From Ramlibacter sp. (lineage in GTDB: Bacteria; Pseudomonadota; Gammaproteobacteria; Burkholderiales; Burkholderiaceae_C), in assembly GCA_019635435.1 (NCBI GenBank), contig JAHBZM010000001.1, positions 248,001-312,000 of the forward strand: 64,000 nucleotides of DNA. The letters are read 5' to 3'. The translations under genes were made by a program, and so were the position numbers. Under the pieces are notes generated by a model that saw nothing but the letters and a program-made list of their open reading frames with translations, ran no database searches and had not been told where the DNA came from. This document shows positions 57,348 to 64,000 of the stretch, piece by piece (position 1 is the first letter of the stretch; every line of letters starts with the position of its first letter).

Positions 57348-57383
57348 TGATATATATCAAATTTAGATTGGTGATGTATATCA
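57348..57383. promoter_or_regulatory. twin TGATRTATATCA operators
   Basis: TGATATATATCA at 57348-57359 is a perfect palindrome. TGATGTATATCA at 57372-57383 differs at one base and ends three bases before the LysR start codon. Centre spacing 24 bp. The adjacent LysR protein is the obvious candidate ligand. Confidence 0.6.
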
Positions 57384-57386
57384 TTC

Positions 57387-58352
57387 ATGGATCGTATGAA
57401 TAACCCGAACTTCCGCACGCTCGACCTCAACCTGCTGCGCGTGTTTGACCAGGTGATGAGCGAGCGCAACCTCACGCGCGCCGCCCACAACCTGGCCATG
57501 ACCCAGCCGGCCGTGAGCAACGCGCTGCGCCGGCTGCGGGCGTCCTTGGGCGACGAGCTGGTGCGGCGCAGCGGCTATGGGGTGGAACCCACGCCACGCG
57601 CGCTGGCGCTGTGGCCGGCCGTGAGCGACGCGCTGCGCCGGCTGGAGGTGTCGCTGTCGCCTGGCGACTTCGTGGCGGCCGACGCCGGCAACACCTTCAT
57701 CCTGGCCATGGCCGACGCCACGGCCGCCGAGCTGATGCCGGGCCTGGTGGAAATCATCGAGCAGGACGCGCCCGGCGTGTCCATGCGGGTGCTGCCGCTG
57801 ACCACGCGCGATCCGCGGCCGCTGCTCGACGAGGGCCAGATCGACCTGGCCGTGGGCTTCTTCCCGGCGGTACTGGCCGACCTCACGGCCCAGGCCCAGG
57901 CCGGCGGCAAGGCCGCCTTCGACCACCAGCGGCTGTATGACGGCGAATATGTGTGTGTGATGCGCAAGGGCCACCCGCTGGCGCGCGGGCCGTTCACGCT
58001 GCGGCGTTTTTGCAGCGCGCGCCACCTGCTGGTGAGTTTCTCGGGCCGGCCCTTCGGCTTTGTCGATGAGGCGCTGGCCTCACTGGGCGAAAAGCGCCAC
58101 GTGGTGCTCACGGTCAACCAGTTCTTCACGGCGGGGCGGGTGGTGTCCACCTCCAACCTGCTGACGGTGCTGCCGCGGCACTTCGTCACGGTCACGGGCA
58201 TGGCCAGCGAACTGATGGTGCGCGAGCTGCCGCTGGACCTGCCCCCCGTGCATGTGGACTCGCTGTGGCACCTGCGCCAGGGCCAGCGCAGCGAGCACGC
58301 CTGGTTGCGGCTGGCGGTGGCGGCGGCGGCCACCAAGGCTTTTGCCGCCTGA
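57387..58352 (+). CDS. LysR-family transcriptional regulator (NahR/LinR-like)
   Basis: A 321-residue regulator. Winged helix (about 10-65): LDLNLLRVFDQVMSERNLTRAAHNLAMTQPAVSNALRRLRASLGDELVRR. The effector domain (about 95-305) has ADATAAELMPGLVEIIEQDAPGVSMRVLPL and ELDLAVGFF-type sequence (QIDLAVGFFPAV). The ATG at 57387 lies three bases after an operator palindrome, consistent with autorepression. Ligand unknown. Confidence 0.9.
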   Translation: MDRMNNPNFRTLDLNLLRVFDQVMSERNLTRAAHNLAMTQPAVSNALRRLRASLGDELVRRSGYGVEPTPRALALWPAVSDALRRLEVSLSPGDFVAADAGNTFILAMADATAAELMPGLVEIIEQDAPGVSMRVLPLTTRDPRPLLDEGQIDLAVGFFPAVLADLTAQAQAGGKAAFDHQRLYDGEYVCVMRKGHPLARGPFTLRRFCSARHLLVSFSGRPFGFVDEALASLGEKRHVVLTVNQFFTAGRVVSTSNLLTVLPRHFVTVTGMASELMVRELPLDLPPVHVDSLWHLRQGQRSEHAWLRLAVAAAATKAFAA

Positions 58353-58414
58353 ATTGCTCCTGTTTTTGTAGCGCACAGTGGCCGCCCGGCCTGGACTACA
58401 GCCCTATTTGACTC
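58353..58414 (+). repeat. dispersed repeat, copy R6
   Basis: ATTGCTCCTGTTTTTGTAGC, GCACAGTGGCCGCC, CTGGACTACAG, CTATTTGACTC. It begins right after the stop of one LysR gene and its end supplies part of the stop (58413-58415) of the convergent LysR gene. Confidence 0.85.
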
Positions 58415-59390
58415 AGATTTTCAGCGCCAGCCCCGGTTGCGGTGCCAGGGGCACGCGCCGGCCCAGCCCCGGGTCGGCGGTGCGGGCCACCGCCGACAGC
58501 AGGGAGCGCAGCCAGGCCTGCCCCTGCGAATGCTGCGTCCGGCTGTGCCACAGCTGGTAGAAGCGCATCACGGGGAACTCGATGGGGGAACGCAGCACGG
58601 CCAGCGGCAGCAGGCGGGCATGGTGCTCGGCAAAGTGGCGGCTGGTGGTGAAGATCAGATCGGTTCCCGGCAGCAGGCTGGGCGCCATGCCAAAGAACGG
58701 CACGGTGACGGTGGCCTCGCGCGCCATGCGCAGCGCGGCCAGGTGCGACTCGACCACGCCGCGCTGGGTCACGCTGTACATCAGCGGCACCACATGGGCA
58801 CCGCCAAGGTAGCTGGCAACGGTCAGGTTGCCGCCGGCGGCGGGGTGGTCCTTGCTGACCAGGCAGACCACCTCGTCCTCCAGAAGGATGGCCATGCGCA
58901 GGTGTTCGGGCGGTTGTGGCCAGTTGCCGATCACCACATCCAGTTCGCCCTGCGCCAGGGCGGCCTCGTAGTCGTAGCCCGGGCCCAGCGACTGCACCAG
59001 CAGCCGCGCATGGGGCGCGGTCAGCCGCATGTAGCTGACCAGGCTGGCCATGAGCGGCGGCGCCAGGTAGTCCGGCGTGCCAATGCGGAAGGTCTGGCGC
59101 GTGGTGGCGGGCTCGAACGCTGCTGTCGGCGCGACCAGCCCGTCGATCTCGGCCAGCACCATCCGCACCGAGGCTTCAAGCTGCAGGGCGCGTTCGGTCG
59201 GCACCATGCGCTGCTTGTCCTTGACCAGCAGGGGATCTCCCAGCACGTCACGCAGCTTCTTGAGGGCAGCGCTCACGGCCGGCTGGGACTGGTTCAGCCG
59301 GGCCGCGGCCCGCGAGACGCTGCGCTCGGCCATCAGGGTGCTGAAGACCCGGAGCAAATAGGTGTCAAAAGGGTCGCTGGCGCGGGTCAT
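58413..59390 (-). CDS. LysR-family transcriptional regulator
   Basis: A 325-residue regulator: winged helix (about 10-65, DTYLLRVFSTLMAERSVSRAAARLNQSQPAVSAALKKLRDVLGDPLLVK) and effector domain with FRIGTPDYLAPPLMASLVSYMRLTAPHARLLVQSL and ELDVVIGNW. The ATG at 59390 gives the canonical N-terminus. Divergent from the Bug receptor; the 154 bp between them carries a T-N11-A box, so control of that gene is likely. Confidence 0.9.
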   Translation of the reverse strand: MTRASDPFDTYLLRVFSTLMAERSVSRAAARLNQSQPAVSAALKKLRDVLGDPLLVKDKQRMVPTERALQLEASVRMVLAEIDGLVAPTAAFEPATTRQTFRIGTPDYLAPPLMASLVSYMRLTAPHARLLVQSLGPGYDYEAALAQGELDVVIGNWPQPPEHLRMAILLEDEVVCLVSKDHPAAGGNLTVASYLGGAHVVPLMYSVTQRGVVESHLAALRMAREATVTVPFFGMAPSLLPGTDLIFTTSRHFAEHHARLLPLAVLRSPIEFPVMRFYQLWHSRTQHSQGQAWLRSLLSAVARTADPGLGRRVPLAPQPGLALKI

Positions 59391-59454
59391 GGGGGCTCCG
59401 ATGCACAGATGTGGGGCCTGGGGCACGGGCACCGGCCCGGTTTGCCCCGTTTTG

Positions 59455-59469
59455 TTATGCGGTAGATAA
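59455..59469. promoter_or_regulatory. LysR-type T-N11-A box
   Basis: TTATGCGGTAGATAA, an inverted repeat TTAT-N7-ATAA containing T-N11-A, centred about 83 bp before the Bug-receptor ATG and 72 bp before the LysR ATG. Confidence 0.55.
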
Positions 59470-59544
59470 GCTCGAAGCGATTGGCGTGCCAGCGCAGCCT
59501 GCCTATAGTCGTTGAACCCATCCCCCTCACCTGACGGAACCCCC

Positions 59545-60519
59545 ATGACGCTTCATTTCAACCGCCGCCAAGTGCTCAAGACCGTGGCCGCCGGCGCCGC
59601 CGCCGTGGCCCTGCCCGCACGGGCCGCCTGGCCCGAAAAGCCGATCCGCATCGTCGTGACCTTTCCGCCCGGCGGCGCCAGCGACATCGTGGCCCGCGTG
59701 CTGGCCGAACAACTGGCGCGCAAGCTCGGCCAGGGCGTGGTGGTGGACAACCGCCCCGGGGCCGGTGGCAGTGTGGGCGGCCTCGTGGTCGCGCAGGCGC
59801 CGGCCGACGGCTACACGCTGATGCTGTCCAATTCGACGCCGATTTCCATCGGCCCGTTTGCCCTCGAGAAGCAGCCCTATGACCCGGTGGAGGGCTTCAG
59901 CCACATCGCGCTGATCGGCAGCGCGCCCTGCGTGGTCATGGCCAACCCGTCAGCCCCGATCAAGACCATGGCCGATGTGGAGGCGCTGGCCCGCAAGAGC
60001 GGGCGGCTCGATTTTGGATCGGGCGGCCCGGCGTCCATTGGCCACATCTATGGCGAGCTCATGAAGAAGACCATGGGCGTGAACATGGTGCATGTCCCCT
60101 ACCGCGGTGGGGCTCCGATGACCACCGACCTGATTGCGGGGGTGATCCCGGTCGGGATCGATGTGCTGACCGCCTACGTGCCCTATTTCAAGGCCGGGCA
60201 ACTGGTGCCGCTGGCCGTCACGTCGGTCAACCGCTCGCCCCTGGTGCCCGATGTTCCGAGCGTGGTCGAGCTGGGGTACCGCAAGCTGGTGCTGGACAAT
60301 TTCTTCGGCCTGTCGGGGCCGCCCAAGATGGCGCCGGAGCTGGTCGCGCGCCTGAACACGGCGTGCAACGAAGTCCTCGGCCAGACCGATGTCAAGAAGC
60401 GCATGGTCGATCTGGGGATCACGGCCTCGCCGGCCAGCACTGCGGCGTTCGCGGCTTTCGTGAAGGAGCAGGTCGCGCAACTCGCGCCGACCGTCAAGGG
60501 CGCAGGCGTGCGCCTGTGA
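59545..60519 (+). CDS. Bug/TctC-type tripartite tricarboxylate transporter substrate-binding protein
   Basis: A 324-residue periplasmic receptor. Signal with a Tat-like RRQVLK (residues 7-12), cleavage near ARA. Bug hallmarks: PEKPIRIVVTFPPGGASDIVARVLAEQL (about 29-58), VVVDNRPGAGGSVGGLVVA and ADGYTLML. HVPYRGGAPMTTDLIAG is near residue 185. It captures carboxylates in the periplasm. No TctA/TctB membrane genes are adjacent, so it is an orphan receptor. Start ATG 59545. Regulated probably by the divergent LysR. Confidence 0.9.
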   Translation: MTLHFNRRQVLKTVAAGAAAVALPARAAWPEKPIRIVVTFPPGGASDIVARVLAEQLARKLGQGVVVDNRPGAGGSVGGLVVAQAPADGYTLMLSNSTPISIGPFALEKQPYDPVEGFSHIALIGSAPCVVMANPSAPIKTMADVEALARKSGRLDFGSGGPASIGHIYGELMKKTMGVNMVHVPYRGGAPMTTDLIAGVIPVGIDVLTAYVPYFKAGQLVPLAVTSVNRSPLVPDVPSVVELGYRKLVLDNFFGLSGPPKMAPELVARLNTACNEVLGQTDVKKRMVDLGITASPASTAAFAAFVKEQVAQLAPTVKGAGVRL

Positions 60520-60523
60520 AGCC

Positions 60524-60724
60524 TCAGCGAACGACGCTGAGGTAGGCGCTGGCGGCTTCGCGCAGTTCGTGCGCCTGACGCGGGTTGGTGCCGGCGCGGG
60601 CTTCGGCGCTTTCCATGAGGCGGTGAGCCACGCCATCGGCGTCGATCTGGCTGGCGGCGCGCAGCGCAGGGGTCCAGCGATTCCAGTTGCGAAGACGGGT
60701 CAATTGGGCAAACAAGGCATACAT
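60524..60724 (-). CDS. small hypothetical protein (66 aa)
   Basis: Starts MYALFAQLTRLRNWNRWTPAL and has an amphipathic helical end with ESAEARAGTNPRQAHELREAASAYL. No signal, no membrane helix, no known domain. It lies four bases past the convergent Bug-receptor stop. The leader (60725-60780) is AT-rich with TTGAAA as a possible -35, consistent with its own promoter. Confidence 0.6.
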   Translation of the reverse strand: MYALFAQLTRLRNWNRWTPALRAASQIDADGVAHRLMESAEARAGTNPRQAHELREAASAYLSVVR

Positions 60725-60886
60725 GATCGGGTCACCGGCAGGCGGTGAGAAGTGGTGATGAAGGAAGAATAAGGGTTTTCCCTAGGGTTTCAACCTCAAT
60801 TCCGCCTTATCCCCATGCAGGATAGGCATAAGGCGAGCCGGCCCCCCACATAAGGCCCGCCCCATGCCAGGCGGTATGCTTGCTGG

Positions 60887-62848
60887 ATGCGCCCCGCCGC
60901 CCCGCCCCCTTCCCCACCCACTTCGCGGCAGGGCGAGGACTGGCTTGAACAGATCGCCCAGAGCATCGACGAGATGCTGTGGGTCTGGGACCCCGCCACG
61001 GGGCAGGTCACCCATTCCAACCCGGCATTCACGCGATTCTGGGGCTTTGAGCCACTGGGCCAGCGTGGCGCGCAGGTCTTCCTGAACCAGGTTCACGCCG
61101 ACGACCGGGCCCGCGTCGCCCAGGGCCGCGAGGCACGCGCCCAGACCGACGCGCCGGCCTGGGCCGATGAGTACCGCGTGGTCCAGCCCCCGCGGCCGCA
61201 AGACCTGGTGCTGCAAAGCCGCACCGCATGGCTGCGCGAAAACGCCTTTGCCGTGCGCGGGCCGGCGGGCCAGGTCCGCATCGTCCACATTGCACGCGAC
61301 GTGACCTGGCAGCTCGACACCACGGCGCGGCTGCGCGCGGAGATCACCCGGCGCACCGACGCCGAGCGCAACCTCAGCGATGCCACGGTGCGGTTGCAGA
61401 CGCTGATCGCCACCGCCAACGACGCGGTGGTGACCATTGACGCGCAAAGCCGCATCATCGACTGGAACGACGCCGCCGAACGCATGTTTGGCTGGAGCCG
61501 CGAGGAAGTGCTGGGCCACCTGTTGACCGACCTGGTGATTCCCGCGGAGCACCGGCCGCAGCACAACGCCGGGATCGAGCGCTTCCTGGCCGACGGCAGT
61601 GCCCCCATCTTCAACCGCCGCGTGGAAACCACGGCGCTGCGCCGCAGCGGCGAGACCTTCGATGCCGAGCTGTCGGTCTGGCCGGTGCGCACCGGCGACC
61701 ACTACACCTTCAGCTCGTTCATCCGCGACATCTCCCGGCGCAAGGCGGCCGAGCGGGCACTGGCCGAATCCGAGGCCAAGTACCGCACCGTGGTGGAAAA
61801 CGTCAACGAGGGGATTCTCGTCACCGCGGCGGGCCGCATCCTCTACGCCAACCCGCGGGCCCTGGCGCTGACCGGGCTGGACGAGGAAACCGCCAAATCC
61901 AGGCCCTTCATCGAGTTCATCCATGCCGATGACCGCGATCTGGTGCTGGGCAATCACCTGCGGCGCCTGCGCGGCGAGCAGGTCGAGAACCACTACCAGT
62001 TCCGCGTCATCCACACCGATGGCGACATCCGCTGGCTGGAGATCAGCGCGGTGGTGTTCGACTGGCAGGGCACGCCGGCCACGCTCAATTTCCTCACCGA
62101 TGTGACGCTGCGCCGCCAGACCGAACAGGACATGCGCAGCGCGCTGGAGCGCGAGCGCGAGCTGTCGGAGCTCAAATCGCGTTTTGTCGCGGTGGCCTCG
62201 CACGAGTTCCGCACGCCGCTGGCGGCCATCCTGTCGTCGGTCGAGCTGCTGGACGACTACGGCGAGCGCCTGCCGGCCGACGAGCGCAAGGAAATGCTGT
62301 CGATGATCAAGACCGGCGTCGCGCGCATGAACGACATGGTGGACCAGGTGCTGCTGACCAGCCGGCTCGAAGCCGGCCGGTTTTCATTCAGCCCCAGCCC
62401 CCAGCGCATGCCGGACCTGCTGGTGCAGATCGCGGCCGAGATGGACAGTGCCCACCCCCAGGCCAGCCGCATTGCGATGGACTGCGACGGCGTGGACGCG
62501 CCGCGGCAGGTCGATTCGCAGTTGCTGCGCCACATCCTCATGAACCTGCTGAACAACGCGCTGAAGTACTCGCCGCCCGAGTCGGCGGTGACCTGCTCGA
62601 TCCGCGCCAACGGCGACTGCCTGCACCTGCGCGTGGCCGACCGGGGCATCGGCATCCCGCCGGCCGACCTGCCGCGCCTGTTCGAGAGCTTTCACCGCGG
62701 CACCAACGTCGGCAACATCCAGGGCACGGGCATCGGCCTGCACATCGTCAAGGAGTGCGTGGCGCTGCACAGCGGCACCGTGGACGTGGACAGCCAGCCC
62801 GGCCAGGGCACCACCTTCCATGTGCGCCTGCACGCGCCCGCCGCCTGA
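60887..62848 (+). CDS. PAS-domain sensor histidine kinase, soluble
   Basis: A 653-residue cytoplasmic kinase with no transmembrane helix. PAS 1 about 20-130 (DEMLWVWDPATGQVTHSNPAF), PAS 2 about 170-285 (ANDAVVTIDAQSRIIDWNDAAERMFGWSREEVLGH), PAS 3 about 300-410 (VENVNEGILVTAAGRILYANPRALALTG). HisKA with SHEFRTPLAAILSSVELLDDY (His about 442), HATPase with NLLNNALKYSPP, DRGIGIPPADLPRLFESFHRG and GTGIGLHIVKECVALHSG. The signal is probably soluble or redox. No response regulator is in the window. Confidence 0.92.
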   Translation: MRPAAPPPSPPTSRQGEDWLEQIAQSIDEMLWVWDPATGQVTHSNPAFTRFWGFEPLGQRGAQVFLNQVHADDRARVAQGREARAQTDAPAWADEYRVVQPPRPQDLVLQSRTAWLRENAFAVRGPAGQVRIVHIARDVTWQLDTTARLRAEITRRTDAERNLSDATVRLQTLIATANDAVVTIDAQSRIIDWNDAAERMFGWSREEVLGHLLTDLVIPAEHRPQHNAGIERFLADGSAPIFNRRVETTALRRSGETFDAELSVWPVRTGDHYTFSSFIRDISRRKAAERALAESEAKYRTVVENVNEGILVTAAGRILYANPRALALTGLDEETAKSRPFIEFIHADDRDLVLGNHLRRLRGEQVENHYQFRVIHTDGDIRWLEISAVVFDWQGTPATLNFLTDVTLRRQTEQDMRSALERERELSELKSRFVAVASHEFRTPLAAILSSVELLDDYGERLPADERKEMLSMIKTGVARMNDMVDQVLLTSRLEAGRFSFSPSPQRMPDLLVQIAAEMDSAHPQASRIAMDCDGVDAPRQVDSQLLRHILMNLLNNALKYSPPESAVTCSIRANGDCLHLRVADRGIGIPPADLPRLFESFHRGTNVGNIQGTGIGLHIVKECVALHSGTVDVDSQPGQGTTFHVRLHAPAA

Positions 62849-62881
62849 GGCCCGCGGGCTCGCGCCTGCAACAATGGCGCG

Positions 62882-63682
62882 GTGAACATCCAGCTTCTGT
62901 CCGACCTGCACCTGGAGGTGCATCCGGATTTCATGCCCACGCCCGCCGCCGGCGCCGACCTGCTGGTGCTGGCCGGCGACATCGGCTCCTACCAGTACGG
63001 CTCACGGCTTGCCGATGCCGACTTCGGCCTCGCGCGCTTCTCGCCGCTGCGTGGCTGGCCGGTGCCGGTGCTCTATGTGCCGGGCAACCACGAGTACGAC
63101 GCGCTGGACTTTGACGAGGCCCACGCCCGGTTGCGCGACACCTGCGCGCGCCTGGGCATCACCTGGCTGGAACGCGAGGTGCTGGTGCGCGACGGGGTGC
63201 GGTTTGTGGGCACCACGCTGTGGAGCGACTTTGATGCGCTGGCGCTGCAGGCCCGGGCCGCCCAGCAGCTCAAGGCGCGTGAAAAGGCGTTCCGCGCGGC
63301 CAACTACTACCTGCGCACCACCGGTGGCACCCGCCACGGCCAGCCCTTGCTGGCGCCCCAGGTGCGCGACCTGGCGCTGGAATGCCAGCACTGGCTGGAG
63401 CAGGCGCTGGCCGCGCCGTTTGACGGGGCGACCGTGGTGGTGACGCACTTTGCGCCCAGCCTGCGCAGCGCCGACCCGCGCTACGGCATGGTCCCCGGCA
63501 CGGCAGGCTTTTGCAATGCGCTGGACGACTGGCTGCCCCGGGCACGGCTGTGGCTGCATGGGCACCTGCACTGCCCCAGCGACTATGTGCACCAGGGGTG
63601 CCGCGTGGTGGCCAACCCGCTGGGCTACCGCGGCAAGGGCGAGCAGGAAGGCTTCCGCGACGGCTTCTGCGTGAGCGTCTAG
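62882..63682 (+). CDS. metallophosphoesterase
   Basis: A 266-residue calcineurin-like phosphoesterase starting at GTG. Metal ligands: SDLHLEV (Asp-x-His near residue 7), LAGDIGSY, PGNHEYDALDF, VVTHFAPS and LWLHGHLHCPSDY, in the family order. Substrate unknown. It begins 34 bases after the kinase stop. Its stop TAG shares a CTAG with the convergent TetR gene, so the ends overlap. Confidence 0.9.
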   Translation: MNIQLLSDLHLEVHPDFMPTPAAGADLLVLAGDIGSYQYGSRLADADFGLARFSPLRGWPVPVLYVPGNHEYDALDFDEAHARLRDTCARLGITWLEREVLVRDGVRFVGTTLWSDFDALALQARAAQQLKAREKAFRAANYYLRTTGGTRHGQPLLAPQVRDLALECQHWLEQALAAPFDGATVVVTHFAPSLRSADPRYGMVPGTAGFCNALDDWLPRARLWLHGHLHCPSDYVHQGCRVVANPLGYRGKGEQEGFRDGFCVSV

Positions 63683-64000
63683 CGGGCGTTCAGGCCGTCA
63701 AAGCAGGTGCTCATGACCAGCTCGACGATCTGCGCATCGGTGTACTTCTCGCTGGCCTTGAGGAACTCCAGCACCGGATCGCAGGCCCGCGCATACAGCG
63801 TGTAAAGCACCGCAATGGGGGGCAGCGCGGGATTGAGCGTGCCCTCTTTCTGGGCAGCCTCGATCCAGCCGCCCAGCGTGTCGCTGACTTCCATGAGCCC
63901 GTCGATGTAGTCCTTGCTGCCCATCAGGGCCGCGCGCAGGGAGGAATTCTGGCTGGGCAGGGACGGCATCTCGCCGGCCAGCTGCACCTCCATGGTCCAG
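63679..64000 (-). CDS. TetR-type regulator, C-terminal part (truncated by window edge)
   Basis: The frame is open from its stop at 63679 to the window end, about 107 residues. The ligand-binding helices are visible (SSLRAALMGSKDYIDGLMEVSDTLGGWIEAAQKEGTLNPALPPIAVLYTLYARACDPVLEFL), typical of a TetR C-terminal domain, but the DNA-binding helix-turn-helix lies beyond the window. Family assignment is therefore tentative. Confidence 0.6.
   Translation of the reverse strand, partial: WTMEVQLAGEMPSLPSQNSSLRAALMGSKDYIDGLMEVSDTLGGWIEAAQKEGTLNPALPPIAVLYTLYARACDPVLEFLKASEKYTDAQIVELVMSTCFDGLNAR

Overview
The window comes from a high-GC betaproteobacterium, most likely family Comamonadaceae (Burkholderiales). 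This rests on gene content rather than a database match: a methionine synthase split into two genes with an SAH riboswitch, a TorF porin-glnK-amtB operon under a sigma54 promoter, an orphan Bug/TctC binding protein, a GTP-type PEP carboxykinase, a PACE transporter, and a dispersed short repeat with core CTGGACTCCAG.

Layout. 1-8.6 kb is mixed housekeeping: DMT transporters, alr, lplT, a glutathione peroxidase, an acyltransferase divergent from a membrane LytTR regulator, and a WYL regulator divergent from a cupin/JmjC-like protein. 8.6-13.6 kb is a minus-strand operon: galM-like, SMP-30 lactonase, glcE, a DUF1275 membrane protein, glcF. glcD is not in the window. 13.7-16.5 kb is the nitrogen operon TorF porin-glnK-amtB, with a near-consensus sigma54 promoter, an NtrC-type site and a strong terminator. 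16.5-23.8 kb holds yifB/comM, an MFS transporter, a YihY/BrkB protein, the C-terminal part of split metH with its SAH riboswitch, and a cyclic-nucleotide-binding protein.

23.9-44.7 kb is the accessory heart of the window. It has two Pro/Ala-rich lipoproteins and then a two-partner-secretion / contact-dependent-inhibition (CDI) locus in cdiB-cdiA-cdiI order. The TpsA/CdiA protein is 5059 aa. Its last ~300 residues, and everything from about 25.4 to 28.4 kb, are visibly AT-richer than the flanks. The immediate downstream gene is the likely cognate immunity gene. A second, orphan immunity-like gene lies further on, preceded by what looks like a toxin tail and flanked by two diverged direct copies of a ~145 bp noncoding element. 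This is the most unusual part of the window.

44.7-64 kb returns to core functions: a PACE transporter, the homocysteine-binding half of MetH, a rhodanese, recQ, a tandem AAA+ ATPase, threonine dehydratase, an MscS-type channel with a thioesterase, pckG, small membrane/hypothetical genes, two LysR regulators, a Bug receptor, a PAS histidine kinase, a metallophosphoesterase and the edge of a TetR-type regulator.

A short dispersed repeat occurs at least six times. It is mostly at the 3' ends of genes, twice supplies stop codons to convergent genes, flanks recQ in inverted orientation, and once is embedded in frame in glcE.
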